Numbered from the stretch's first letter, positions 12,755 through 23,784 are shown. The stretch: 64,000 nucleotides of DNA from Melieria omissa (GCA_963971225.1 OZ020268.1:36109848-36173847); one strand, 5' to 3'. A program made the numbers and translations. The notes: generated from the sequence alone by a model not told the origin.

Positions 12755-12985
12755 TTCCCTAGAGACTTAAATCTTGCCCTTGCCAAAGCTGGGCAGAGAC
12801 AGAGGAAGTGGGAGGAAGGAGGAAGTTTGGTGTCTCTCTCTCATCTAAATTTCCACAGCTCCTACAGTAGGTATTGAATGGGATGCTTAGCCTCTCCGCA
12901 TGTGGACCTTTGCGTTCTAGACTGGTCTGAAAAGTTTCCAACCTCAACATTAAAATGCCCGCATATTTCAACAAAAGCGGGGAAT
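12755..12985 (-). pseudogene. LINE 3' coding end fragment (RNase H type)
   Basis: The minus strand encodes a C-terminal Cys/His segment (…NTYCRSCGNLDERETPNF…) typical of the end of the reverse transcriptase polyprotein of RNase H-bearing non-LTR elements (Jockey/I/LOA group), where CRSC-x(n)-E-ET is followed by H-LC-CPAL. Here the HFLC-CPA part is degraded. There is no reverse transcriptase core, and it is 5'-truncated as most LINE copies are. Confidence 0.6.
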
Positions 12986-13154
12986 CTGTTTGTTACTCTT
13001 TTGAAAAGTGATCACCAAAATTTTAGCCATTTTGGATGCACAGTTACTTGACAATGATTCCAGAGAGTCGAGGTGAATGCTGTTTGAAAATGGAGAAAAT
13101 TCAGTATAGAATCATTTTTGAAATGCCATATTTATTCTTCCTCTTCTCTTCTAG

Positions 13155-13478
13155 ACTGAAACGACAGCCCCATAACGATACTAAGGCGTAGCTACCCGCA
13201 ACCAACCGTGTTGTGCGTGCGAATGTTTTTACAAGGTTGGAAGGGACCTACAGTTTTATGCCGATTCAGAACGGCGCGTTGGGAGCTTTTTTATAGGAAA
13301 TTTTACTCTCAGAGGTTTGCCATTTCCTGCTGAAATGACAGCCGCCGAAAGAAAAATTTTTGTTTTTCTTTTTTTTTTTTCGGTGTTAACGCAACGCAAG
13401 TATTGAACTCGCGGAGTTTTGACTCGCGGCACAACGCACTAGCCAGCTGCGGCAGCCACCGTAGCTCATGTTGATCTA
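13155..13478 (-). mobile_element. SINE family B, copy in mariner
   Basis: On the minus strand this begins with a tRNA-like head (GGTGGCTGCCGCAGCTGGCT…, then a B-box-like GAGTTCAATAC). It continues through an A-rich linker and a body ending GGGGCTGTCGTTTC. The copy at 17099-17434 has the same order and much the same body (AAATGGCAAACCTCTGAG, GGCATAAAACTGTAGGTC). It separates the mariner N-terminus from its linker. I see no clear target duplication. Confidence 0.75.
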
Positions 13479-13964
13479 ATGGTACTAGAAAATCGACGAT
13501 TAAAAGCAAAAGAGATAGCGCGGGATACAAATATGGTCCGGGAAATTCTTGTTTACATATTGAATGAAGATTTTGGCATCAAAAAGCTGTTTGCCTTGGC
13601 TCGTTTTTGCTCACTTTAGACTAAAAACGTATTCGATTAAAGATTTACAATGCTCTATTAGTGCAATAAATCAGAATTTAGGCGTCGATCAATTACTATC
13701 CATGAAACGTGGATGCACCATTCGATCCAAGAAACAAAAATACAGTCTAAACTGTGGACTATTACGTCTCAAAAAAAGCAAAACTTTTTTCGACTTGGAC
13801 ACTGTCACTGTTTTTTGGGATCAAAAAGGAGTTAACTGAAAAATTATTTTCAAAAGGGAATAACCATTACAGATTCATACAATGCATCATTACTTGATCA
13901 ACTTAAGTTAGAAATAATGGGAAAACGGCCACATTTGCAGAAGAAACAATGCGCTGTCTTACCT

Positions 13965-14200
13965 CCTCAGCGGTTGCCGTGGCTGAAATTTACGTCGAAT
14001 CCGAACTGCGGTTTTTGGCAATTTCATTTCACACTTGCAGGTTCTGCCAATTTTAATTCTCATCTGCTTCATTTGAATAGCGATAGAAGTAGCCGAGTGT
14101 TTCAACATCCCGAGCTAAGAATCGAACCCAAGGCCCCTGGTATGGAAACCCAACGCGCTATCCGCTGGACTATTGAGACTGGCCTCATCAGATCTAAAGC
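13965..14200 (-). mobile_element. SINE family A, 3'-truncated copy
   Basis: The tRNA-like head lies at the right edge (B-box complement AATCGAACC at about 14121; GCGCTATCCGCTGGACTATT at about 14155). The body matches the copy at 2.9 kb down to the CCGAACTGCGG region, then stops. It lies between the second and third catalytic regions of the mariner fossil. An imperfect flanking repeat (CCTCCTCAG/CCTCATCAG) may be the target duplication. Confidence 0.75.
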
Positions 14201-14260
14201 CAAGTGATTTTTTCCGTAAGCTAAAAGCTGAGCGCGGAAGCTCTGAAACCAGAAGTTGCC

Positions 14261-16984
14261 ATTGAAACAATGAAATAGTGGAATTTCGTTTTATTCTTGT
14301 GGAGTTAACGAACGATTAATCGCCACTAATAGTTTCATCTTCAGCTCTTTGTCACTTATGAACTTCCTTTCGAAGTACTCGTATGCCTTGAAAGTGCAAT
14401 GAACAACAAAGCAAATAAAAAAGTGCTTTCTTATATTTAGCCAATGAGAAAACGAGAGAAAATTACTAGATGAGAAAAAAATAAAGGATCTGAATGGTTC
14501 AATGTGAATAACTTCAAACAATGGAGCACAGAATTTTTCCGGCTTCTGTGCGCATTCACGTGGGTGTATTTCAGTTGTTGTATGTATGTGTGTGTGTTTA
14601 GTTTCATTACTCTATCTGAATTGTTTTATCGGTCGCTTTGTTGTAGCATAGATCACAGACACTTTTTAGCTTTTGGCTCGCGTCTTTTGTTGTGACGAGC
14701 AGAAGCGGAAAATAGTCAGCAGTTTGTCACGTCTGTATTGCGCCCATTGTGTGTGTGTGTATGAGTGTGTGTCTGTGTGATTATGTTGTTAAAACCCAAT
14801 AAGACACAAGCAGCAAAGTACTAAAGACTTGGCACTACTTTGTTCTAAATCTCTAAAAAAAATTGCATAAAAATTCTTCAACTTATTTTCAGGCGCTAGA
14901 AAGCGCACTCAAACATCCAACTGAAGAATAGATTTGATATGAAAAGTTGCTATAGTTTTTCATGTCTATCAACTTATTTGTTAGTCTGCCGAAACTGTTT
15001 GGCCATATTGAACAAGTTGTCTGGTCTGACTTGGACGTTTGGCGCATTGTTGCGCTTCTAAAAAGTTCTTTTTTAAATATTTGCTGCTTTGTTGCTCTTT
15101 GCCTATTTTCGATTTATTGTAGTTTTGCTGGCGTTTCAAATTTCAATTCAAGTCGACTTTGCAAAACTTGAAATTTTCGACATGTTTTCTTCATTTCATT
15201 TTCTCTTTTATTTCAGTTTTATTTGGCTTACTCGAGTTTTTTTTTTTGTTTATTCACTTTATTGTTTGCATGCTCCACACAATCATCGAAATTGGCAGCC
15301 GAAAGAGAAATACAAGTTTACGGCATTTGCTTATGGCATCGGGCGAAAACGTGCAGAAAATGCTGCACTTTTATGGCAGCAACTTTTTGCACTATAAAAA
15401 CCCACACAGTCAGCCAGCCAGCCAGCCAGCTAGCCAGCAACAACAACCATAGCAACATCCAAAGTGCTGGGAAGAGAACGTAAACAGCGGCAATTCAACA
15501 ACAATGCAATTTCTCTTTGCGCCTCGCGTTGTCTTCTTACTTTTAGTAAATTTGCAACAATTGCAACTAGCAGCAACTGCCACACAAGTATTGCGAAATG
15601 CTGCAGTCAGCAACAATGCCAACACCAGCAGAAACACACACACACACATAGTAGCACATCTTCACACATACATACAGCGGCACATAAATCATAAATAGAA
15701 TTGTGTTGTTTGATTTTTGGAAGAAGCGGCGCGTTTCCATAGCTTTGCTGCCGTTGCCTCGTCGTCGTACTCGTCGAATGACGCGCAGCATAAGCGGCAT
15801 TTGCGCGTACGTGCAACTATGCAGCGTGCATTATTATTTCCACGAAACAGGCGGAAATGCCTGCACAAATTTTGCCGCAATACACACACACACACAGACA
15901 CATAGACACGTTATAGCGCAGCGTGTTCACTTACTTTAGCAGACACTGAGCGCGTGCAACTGGCGCGGCTATGGTGCGCTTCCATCATGCATGTTGCACG
16001 AGAATTCCTCCAAAAAAAAACATAACCTTTTCTTCATGTGGCGCAGCTGTGCTTCGAGTGCGCAGCCACATGCGCACTCAAACATGAATACGTAGATGTG
16101 TAACGTTGTGGTGGAGTTTAGCGCTCGACAGTCAAAAGCACTGATAGACAAATAAAGCATTGCTTGTGCTGTGCTAAAGTTGTACGGCAACTTCGTGCAT
16201 CACAAATGCTGTCAGTTATCAGTAAAATGCGCGCTTCGAAAACACTTTAAAGTGCATTGAAGCTACCAAAAATTTGCTGCGAACAAAGACACAAGAGCGG
16301 CTCAGTTTTCATGAGAAGAGACAGTGACAGCAATTAAATTATTGAAATGTTTTTATACATAAATATTTCCTTCAAATTGTTAAGAGGGTTGTGTTCAAAT
16401 AAATCCTTCTTTGGAATGGTATAAGAAGGAATCTACAAAGTGGCTAGGCCCACTTCCCAGTGACTAAAAACTTCAGACAAATGTGTGTTTTTCAAGTGAG
16501 TTTGTTCAGTGAATTCATTTAAGATAGTCCTGTCTTCGTTCATGGCTGATATAGGACTCATGTAGAACCATGGCAGGATTGATGATCGTATACCGTTTAG
16601 TACTTAAGTGTTCACACAAACAGACAAAAAGCACTTAACTGATCCCAGTAGGAAATTGGCACCATTACAGCATACTTACTTTTCATCCGGAAAGCATTCC
16701 ATTTCCAAACGCCCATTACGTTTGTTCAGACCATAGCCGTCGGATCATGCATGATTTTGCAAAGTACAAATGGTATCATACCCCATTTCGACTTCAATTA
16801 CAAAAAAACTACGCGGAATGCAGCAAAATGCTTCGGAATTGTTCGGCTTCCCATTCAAATGTACTTAACTTAGTAATGTGGCGGTATGAAGGAAAACGTA
16901 AGGCGGCCGTAATGTGCTATTGCAATGGGCTTAAAATTGTAAAAATAAAATTACCTATTCAGTTTATGCTACGGATAACGCAAG
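14261..16984. other. Unique non-coding segment
   Basis: It contains a GT tract (14748-14779), a CAGC run (about 15404-15438), CA tracts near 15632-15648 and 15883-15898, and otherwise complex AT-rich sequence. A 99-codon open frame at 16747-17046 runs into the SINE at 17.0 kb and matches no family I know. No gene is called. Confidence 0.5.
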
Positions 16985-17552
16985 CACTGCTGATTTCTTC
17001 ACTTACGATGGAACTGGATATATTTGGAAATTTTACCATTGCCTGACAAAAGTTGACTTCTGCGTTGCTTATAATTCTCAACTGCTTCAAGTGGATAGTG
17101 GCAGCCGCCGTGGCTCAGTTGGTTAGTGCGCGGTCCAAGCGAGTCGCATGCAGAGCGACGCTAGCTCGAATTCTGCATGTAGTAACACCTAAAAAAAAAA
17201 TAACGGGAAACTCGTTTTCTCTTTCGGTGGCTGTCCTCTCAGCTGGAAATGGCAAACCTCTGAGAGTAAAAATTGCCTATGAAAAAGCTCCCAACCTGCC
17301 GTTCGGAACCGGCATAAAACTGTAGGTCCCTTCCACCCGCGTACAAAATTCACACGCACAACACGGGTGGTTGCGGGAAGCTAGGCCTTAGTCTCGCGTA
17401 AGCGGGCTGTCGTGCCAACCAATTATTATTAAAATTCAAGTGGATAGCAATGGAACTAGACGAGTGTTTAAAACAGCCCGCGTTGCTAATTGAACCTGGG
17501 CCTCTGGCATGAAAAGTCAGCGCGCTACCCTCTGAACTATCGGGGCCGACTT
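16985..17552 (-). mobile_element. SINE family A, interrupted copy
   Basis: The minus-strand head lies at about 17465-17552 (complement of the B-box AATTGAACC; GCGCGCTACCCTCTGAACTAT). The body runs left to GCTATCCACTTGAA, is broken by a SINE B at 17099-17434, and resumes at 17086 with GCAGTTGAGAATTATAAGCAACGC and GGCAATGG, in the same order as at 2.9 kb. Its 3' part left of about 17000 is not recognisable. Confidence 0.75.
17099..17434 (+). mobile_element. SINE family B, nested in SINE A
   Basis: A tRNA-like head (GCCGTGGCTCAGTTGGTTAG, an A-box; AGCTCGAATTCTGC, a weak B-box) is followed by an A-run and a body (AAATGGCAAACCTCTGAG, GGCATAAAACTGTAGGTC, GTTGCGGGAAGCTAGGCC). The 3' end is AATTATTATTAAAA. 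It is bracketed by a perfect 13-bp target-site duplication, TTCAAGTGGATAG, at 17086-17098 and 17435-17447, which lies inside a SINE A. It is therefore younger than that SINE A. Confidence 0.85.
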
Positions 17553-18073
17553 GTTAAGCTTGTAAAATCACTTCTTTCTTCTAGATTCGTTCTACTTAAA
17601 TGTACACTCCACGTGCATTAAAAAGTAAAGTGCACTTGGAAGTGACTATTAACTACTACCGGAGGTACTCGGAACGTACCTTTTGGTAAGCATGCCGCCA
17701 AAAGGTGGAGGAAAACATGCATTTTTGTATAGTAAGGACCTTATCATTTTCTTACTGGGATGCCAACAAAGTTCTGAAGCGCATTCTCTGCTTTTGTCTC
17801 AACTGTCTAATACACAGTCTTAATGTTTAAAAGATTTTAACAGTGCTATTTCCATTCAGAGAGAACTCGAGGTACAAAAGGATAAGACAGGACTTTGGTG
17901 TAGAACTCTACACGGATGGGTCCAAGATGATTTACGAAATGGAAACTGGGTTCTATTCGTATTCCTCAAACTTAACCAAAACCTTCTTTTTCTAAATAGT
18001 TTTTAAGTCTCTGCTCTATGGCAACTTAGAGGGTACTAAGACGGAATCTTCTGAAGAGTTCAACTTTTATTAA

Positions 18074-19696
18074 CCCTAATCCGTCGTTCGGGTGATTTTC
18101 CACCCATTTTCAACTTTGAGATGCTATAACTTTCCTATATATTAATCAAAATGATTAAGGTTTCTTGTATTTGTAGCAAACCAATATAAGTTTTAGAATT
18201 TATCTACAACATATTGATTATTTGATTATAACGGTGATTACAAAAAAAGTTACGTGGGCGACGTTCGGGTGATATTTCACCCATATACAAATTGTATGGG
18301 AATTCAACACAACATATACAGAAAATGCCATAAAATTACGTCACTGGACTGAAAGTTTTGAACTGCTTTTATAGGCAAAACCTTTTTATGGATCAATGGT
18401 CCTCCTGAACTCAACGGAAAAGTAGGAGCCAATTATTTTATTTCAACTAAGGTTGGTATAACTCGTTATGCTTGAAGTCGTGTGTCAGTAATAAAAGATG
18501 CTAATGAAGACCATTGTTAAAGATAGTAACTGACAAAACTAATGTTGAAGGTTTGCGAGTTTTTGGCAGTGCATGGATCAGCGTTGGTGATATTTAGGCA
18601 TAGTTTGGTATTTCAATTTTGAGTGGTGTTTATAAGTCGAATGGAGAATCCCTTGATAATCTGTAGGGGTACACAACAGGCAGACCAATTTTTCGTTCTA
18701 TCGGTGACAAAACCATTCGGCAAGAACGTAACGATTGTAATCAAGAATGAAGTTCGTTAACACCCATAAGAGATATATGATAAAAGTGGGTTTAGCGACA
18801 ACTGCCATGTACGTCCTATGAAAAGGACACACTAAGTTAACAAGAAGAAGATGCCCCTTTGAACACTTTTCATCATAACCAGGATATGTGGGTGACAAAA
18901 AATTACCTGAAATTTTATCGTTTTACAATAAGTCAAAAGCAGTAGTTGACACTTAAGACCAATTGATTGTTCACTAACTTTACTCTTAAGCGAAAACCTA
19001 ATTGTTGTCGATTCCATCTGGATCGCTTGTACAAAAAATACAAGCGGCGAATTTTTGTTGAAGACTTAGATTTGAGTTTAGTAAAGTTAAAGATTTTGCG
19101 TAGAGCGTAGTAGCGAAAGAAAAATCTTCATGCTGACTTCTTATCTCAATACAGCCATTTTTGCAAACCCTGTCAGAAAATCAGAGCGTAAAAAAGTAAA
19201 AACACTATTGGAACACGGCGCCAATTTGGTATCAAAAACGATCGAGAGGCGTATTCTGCTTGCAATTCTTGAAAAAAAGTATACTTGTGGTGAACACAAA
19301 GTTTTAGTTAACTACTGCCCTTCCTTGCCCCCTTTCCCCATCCGATTGAAATGAGTGCTGTAACATATGTTCGAAAAACAGTATTACATACACATTTAAA
19401 AACGGGTAAAATTTGTGGTATATCACAATGGGTCTCATAATAGGCCTTCGAGTGTGTCTCTTACAGAGGCAGCCACAATAACCTAACCGAACCTAGTTGC
19501 CTTAATTGGAAAAAATTATAGAAAAATGTGTTAACTTATTTATCTGTAAGATAACAAAGATAATAAAGATTAAAGATAACATAGTATTTTTTATTATAAT
19601 TGGTCAAAAAATTCATTAAAACAATGCAAAGTACCATATGGGTGAAATATCACCCGAACATCTTATGTGTGAGTTTTTTTGAACGTCGGATGAGGG
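18074..19696. mobile_element. TTAA-flanked piggyBac-like element, 1.6 kb
   Basis: The ends are CCCTAATCCGTCGTTC (18074-18089) and the complement of CCCTCATCCGACGTTC (19681-19696), 16-bp inverted repeats with two mismatches. TTAA lies at 18070-18073 and 19697-19700. A perfect 23-bp subterminal inverted repeat lies at 18264-18286 and 19636-19658 (core TTCGGGTGATATTTCACCC). I cannot recognise a transposase on either strand; the interior is full of stops and holds a SINE A tail at 19.3-19.5 kb. TTAA plus a CCCT start is the piggyBac signature; assignment beyond that is inference. Confidence 0.75.
19300..19495 (+). mobile_element. SINE family A 3' half
   Basis: It matches the 2.9 kb copy from the CATCCACC…CCGCTTGAAATG region through CATATGTT-GAAA-ACAGT and ACGGGT. 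It then has the tail TATCACAATGGG…AGGCCTTCGAGTGTGTCTC…CAGCCAC and ends AATAACCTAACCGAACCTAG. There is no head. It lies within the TTAA-flanked element. Confidence 0.75.
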
Positions 19697-20545
19697 TTAA
19701 AGCGTTACAGTCAAACTTAGCAATCTCGAAAGTAGTAAGAAATATTTTAAATCTCATCTATCATAAGTTACTCATCACACTGATCTGTGTTCCAGGACAA
19801 AGGATCATCGAAGGAAAATAAAAACCAGACGATCCCCTCTGGACAAGGATCAACTTGATTGTAGCTATTCCACTTTTTTCTTTTTCCAAAAAGCTATTTT
19901 AGAGGCAGCTAAGGCTCGACCCTATGCCAACTTAAAGGTTGCTAGGATCACAATCTTCTTCGACAGTTAAGCTATCAATAGAGCGTTAGAGTCAAACCAA
20001 CCTCGAAAGTAGTCAGAAATATTTTAAACCTCATCTGTCACAAGTTACTCATCGCACTGACCTGTGTCCCAGGACATAAAAGTATCGATGGTATTAAAAA
20101 CAAGTAGGCGAACACCACTAGACAAGAATCTACTCTCGGCATTACCGTCGCTTAGCCTGTAGCTATTTCGCTATCGGGCTATCTAGCAACATACACGCCC
20201 ACTTTTTCTTTTTTGTTAACGATAGATGGGGAAAATTTTCTACCTGCAGCATATCAACGAAAACATGGCCAAAGTACGATCTAAACTGGATGAAGTAACT
20301 GCTTAGAAACACAGCAATACCCATTGAGGTTCTTATGGATCATTGGGCGGTGGAGCAGTAGGAAGCTCGGTTGCAAATACCCTTCAACAATCATTGAGCA
20401 GTTGTGACAAGAGAACTAGAAGGAAACACTTTCCCACTTTCTACCTGCATGCTCAGGTTAAGCAAGCAGCAGGCTACGCTCTGTTGGACCTTCCCTTGAA
20501 AATACTTCTTTTTTGTCCCTCAGACTTCCTGAATCTCGCAAGGTG

Positions 20546-22595
20546 AATTTAAAATACCAGAAGTTATCAGCAGAAATAAAGAGGTGGCACCAAAACAGCA
20601 CTTTTAGTGCTAATTGTGAAAATTCTGTGGCAGCAACTACTCAACCAACCAACTACCTCTGGCATCCCTAAAGTACGCCTTGCTTACTGGAGAGTTCTAA
20701 TTTCATTGGGTTGGAGATGCTTCCGAAGTCATGACCGCGTCTCTGCTTAATTTTGTCAACTATGTACAATCAAATATTAACCGAATGGAACTTTATCTCT
20801 TGGCCTCAGTAGTTCTGACTTTACTGAACTTAAAAGTTAAGCTGGACTACATCGAAGAGCGAATGCCATCTATAGTTAATGCCTTCTAGTTAACCCTTTC
20901 CGACATAAAAATAACAGCCCGCTGTATGAATTGTATGGGCTGTAGTCCAATATATTGGACATTGTGACTGAAAGGGTTAAGTTATACCAGAAGCGACTTT
21001 ATTTTAGACCCCTAATGTCTAAATCCCTAGACCCCCCCTAATATTTAAACCCCTATATCTTAGACCCCTTCAAATCTGGGACCCATTATAGTTGTTGAAC
21101 ATGGAGTTAGTACAAAAGCACAATTTCTAAAAATTCACCTCTTATAAAAGCAAATTTATGTTTAATTTTTACAATGTTAAAATAAATATTTGTCTACTTT
21201 AAAAATTGCACAAGTTCTAGAGCGAAAAAATACAAAAGGCAAAAAATTATTATGTCACATTTGCATAGAGTATTGAAGGCGTTACAGCAGTCATAAATTA
21301 CCGCAGCCGTTATGCAGACTCCTGTGTTCGTTTCGCTTGCCACACCCACCAACTCAGCGTTGATAAAAAGAAGAAATGAAATTCCGCACGTTGATACTCA
21401 CACGCACACTCACACAAATCAATTGCATTGCTTATTTAACATTTTGATTAATGAATTTTTGCATATCGCCACTGTGTAGCCAGCCACTGCAACTCCATGC
21501 CGACTCGTCCCGGCAGCGGCGACCCGGCATGTGCGAGGGCGCATTCCGTGGTGCGGCATGAAGCACAGCCAGCCGAGCTCGAGTTGCTGCATTCGCACAA
21601 ATGTGCCAAGTCAGGTTGCGGTTGCCACAGAGCGCGTTTGCCACTCATCTGTAAGTGTGTCTGTGCGGTCGTATTCTGTGTGTGTGTGTGTATGCGTGTT
21701 GAGGAACTTGTGCCAATGCCAACAACCGTTTTTGCTATTTTCATATATGAAAAATTACAACTACAACTACAACTACGAGCGTAACTACAATTCATGTTGG
21801 CAACATTCCCAAAATATTTTATTTTGTGTCCTTTTTTCTTTTGTTATTTTTTTTCTGGATGCCCCAGCAGCACTCAAAAGGGAGGGAGGGAAGCTGGCAC
21901 AAGATTACCAGCGAACTTTGCAATTGAAGTAAATGAAATTTCTTTACACATACCAAAATGGCTGCACACAAACGCGTATACAGTTACGTGTGTGTATGTT
22001 CACTGTGTAACAAAAAAGGTTTTAAGCTGAAGCGCGAAAAAGATATTTTTTTATTTTTAAACTTTTTTTATTTGTTTTTTATTTTATAGCTGCTGAGATA
22101 GGACTTTAAAGTGTTGAGAAAAGAATAAATAAATGTGCCTAAGATTTGTTGAACAAAATTTCTCTCATGCTTGTAGAAAAAAACAGTGATTTGAATTGAG
22201 TTCTGAACTTCCCCAAGCATTTTTTAGCCAAAAGAAGACCAAAACGCCCAGGCTTCTTGTTTCACACCGGCCTGACATATCTTAGGAGAAAGTACCGTCC
22301 TCCGAAAATTCATTCACAACGATTCATGTCTTTGTGCTTAAGTGATGCCTCGTTCTGTCTATGTCATATTCATTGACGACAAAAACTGCCTTACATGTCA
22401 TATTCGTCATTCATATGTCGGCAAATGCGTTCTCACACGCACGACAAAAACTGTCAAATAGACATATGACAATGTTTGCCATCGATTGAAGTCAGTTGAG
22501 ATTGGTGTCGGTTGACTGACATGCCGTTCTTACTTTGATAGTCAAATACGATTTGACTTCACATTACTAAAATGAACAAATATTATTCGAAAACT
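20546..22595. other. Non-coding segment, few features
   Basis: A small TTAA element lies at 20.9 kb. A CCCC-rich run of roughly 20-bp imperfect repeats (TAGACCCCTAA-like) lies at about 21005-21080. 21.3-22.1 kb is unique-looking with a GT run at about 21677-21692. The motif ACGACAAAAACTG occurs twice near 22.38 and 22.44 kb. No gene is seen. Confidence 0.5.
20894..20976. mobile_element. TTAA-flanked mini-element, 83 bp
   Basis: TTAA at 20890-20893 and 20977-20980 brackets ends CCCTTTC… and …GAAAGGG (7 perfect bp, then imperfect pairing). The interior holds AGCCCGCTGTA/ATGGGCTGT. It is very short, so chance is possible, but the TTAACCC…GGGTTAA form matches the larger TTAA elements at 18.1 and 45.2 kb. 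Confidence 0.5.
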
Positions 22596-22599
22596 CTGT

Positions 22600-22885
22600 A
22601 AACGAGTGACAATCAATAAACGAGTGGCAATCGCGGCTTTAGTATTGGTATCCTGTACAAGGATATTAAAACACCAAAGAAACAAAAGACGTAGTGCGAA
22701 ATAGTGATGGGATCGACCTGGGCTTACCCACAGATTCACCAGTGGATTTTACGAAACTCTGCTGTCAATAATGCGGAAGCAGGACCCTCAGTGGTTCCAT
22801 AATTTCGTGCGGATGAGTGTGGAGGGCTTCGACTACTTTGTGGGACGTCTATCTCCCCAAATCAATAAAAATAACTTCAGTATTG
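22600..22885 (+). pseudogene. PIF/Harbinger transposase N-terminal remnant
   Basis: The plus strand reads NKRVAIAALVLVSC…KHQRNKRRSAK, then two stops, then FYETLLSIMRKQDPQWFHNF directly followed by VRMSVEGFDYFVGRLSPQI. The last pattern (F-NF-RMS-E-FD-L---L-P-I) is the conserved N-terminal region of animal Harbinger nucleases. The catalytic DDE part is absent, because at about 22895 the sequence changes to a LINE tail. I see no inverted repeat or target duplication. Confidence 0.65.
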
Positions 22886-22896
22886 GAAGTCATAGA

Positions 22897-23115
22897 CATA
22901 GATCAGCGAATTAGCATACAGCGGCTATGCTGACTCGAAGATGTCGGTATAGAAGACAATGATGCGTCAGCTAAGAAGGTATTTGATGCAATGATTAGAG
23001 GTCGAAGACGAGCAGGGGAGACAGTATCTAAAGTATGAAAGGATCTAATGAACAAAGCTCTAACGTCCCTCAGCATCTAAAAATGGAGAAGATGCGCGCA
23101 AATCAATCTTATGGC
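22897..23115 (+). pseudogene. RTE/CR1-like LINE C-terminal end
   Basis: One frame from 22897 reads DQRISIQRLC-LEDVGIED…, then KKVFDAMIRGRRRAGETVSK and KDLMNKALTSLSI-KWRRCAQ. This matches the family C-terminus in which RI-RLRW-GHV-RM is followed by VF---I-G-RRRGRP--RW-DQV---L--L-I-NWRR-A. GHV and GRP--RW are eroded and two stops are present. It abuts the Harbinger remnant. Confidence 0.7.
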
Positions 23116-23784
23116 CATCTATACTTCAAGTCAATTTAGATTTGTCATGCAACAAAAGTTCTGTCGCATAGTGTTTTGTATAATCTATACACACGCATAC
23201 ACATACATACATATGTGTATGTGTCTATGCTTGAATATTCGTTTATGCACTTACAAATTGGACATGGACGACAAAATAAATTTCGTGTGCAAATTACAGG
23301 AAAAAACAATGTCAAGATTCATTTCAGTTAGACACATACGGTTGAGTTCCTAAGCAAACATTTCGCACATATAAATGACAAAAGTTGAGCTGCAAAGTTG
23401 CTGGCTGTGTTGGCAAAGGACTGGACACATCATTTATAGTGTGGAGAAAGTTGAATTTAAATACATTTGTTGTGTTTGCACAAATGTCATTTGTCATTTA
23501 CCATTTTGTTTCTAATTCAAAAAGTATGCAGTTGCAGACAAAAGAGAGAAGAAGAGCGGCAGGTAAAACTTGTTATGCTAATCTGAAAGCAAATTCAAAG
23601 AGACGAGAAAATTGTAAATAAACAAATTGCAGCATTCGATGTGCTAACGAGCTGAGACAATCGACAGTGCAAGAAATTCTAATTTCGAAAACTATTGAAA
23701 TACTATTAAGAAAGTTGTGGCTTTACAAAGAAAATCTATATAAATATTTATGGGAGATAAAATAAAGTTTTGTATGTCTGCATG
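23116..23784. other. AT-rich non-coding segment
   Basis: Nothing recognisable apart from a short ACATAC/GTATGTGT run near 23190-23225. Open frames of 78-80 codons have no domain. Confidence 0.5.

Larger units (their letters stand above)
13090..14260 (+). pseudogene. Mariner transposase fossil, split by two SINEs
   Basis: Pieces of one mariner transposase appear in order on the plus strand. The N-terminus MEKIQYRIIFE starts at 13090. A helix-turn-helix linker piece (LENRRLKAKEIA…ILNEDFGIKKLFA) follows at about 13480-13600. The first catalytic block reads TIHETWMHHS near 13700, where the usual Asp is His. KGITITDSYNASLLDQLKL… and GKRPHLQKK follow to about 13960. After a gap, SDLKPSDFF, the third catalytic block, lies at about 14190-14220. 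The gap at 13155-13478 is a SINE B and the gap at about 13965-14200 is a SINE A. Several stops and frameshifts are present, so it is long dead. It is a different subfamily from the copies at 38.4 and 46.2 kb. Confidence 0.75.
17850..20545 (+). pseudogene. LINE RNase H and C-terminal tail, rearranged
   Basis: The plus strand carries an RNase H start (GVELYTDGSKM at about 17898-17932). The central RNase H segment is present twice. Copy 1 is 17990-18073 joined to 19697-19855. Copy 2 is about 19905-20125 and reads VVRNILNLICHKLLIALTCV then PGHKSIDG. Downstream lie the linker TWPKYDLN-LLRNTAIPIEVL-HWAVE (about 20260-20360) and a degraded Cys/His end (about 20380-20450). Copy 1 is split by the TTAA element at 18074-19696. 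Stops and frameshifts are frequent. It belongs to the RNase H-bearing LINE group; the exact clade is not resolved. Confidence 0.7.

Noticed and set aside
16747..17046. 99-codon open frame
   Set aside because: It overlaps the body of SINE A on the opposite strand and has no recognisable domain.
19130..19354. Open frame with LLEHGAN, an ankyrin-like word
   Set aside because: A single seven-residue word without repeat structure, inside a non-coding TTAA element; a chance match.
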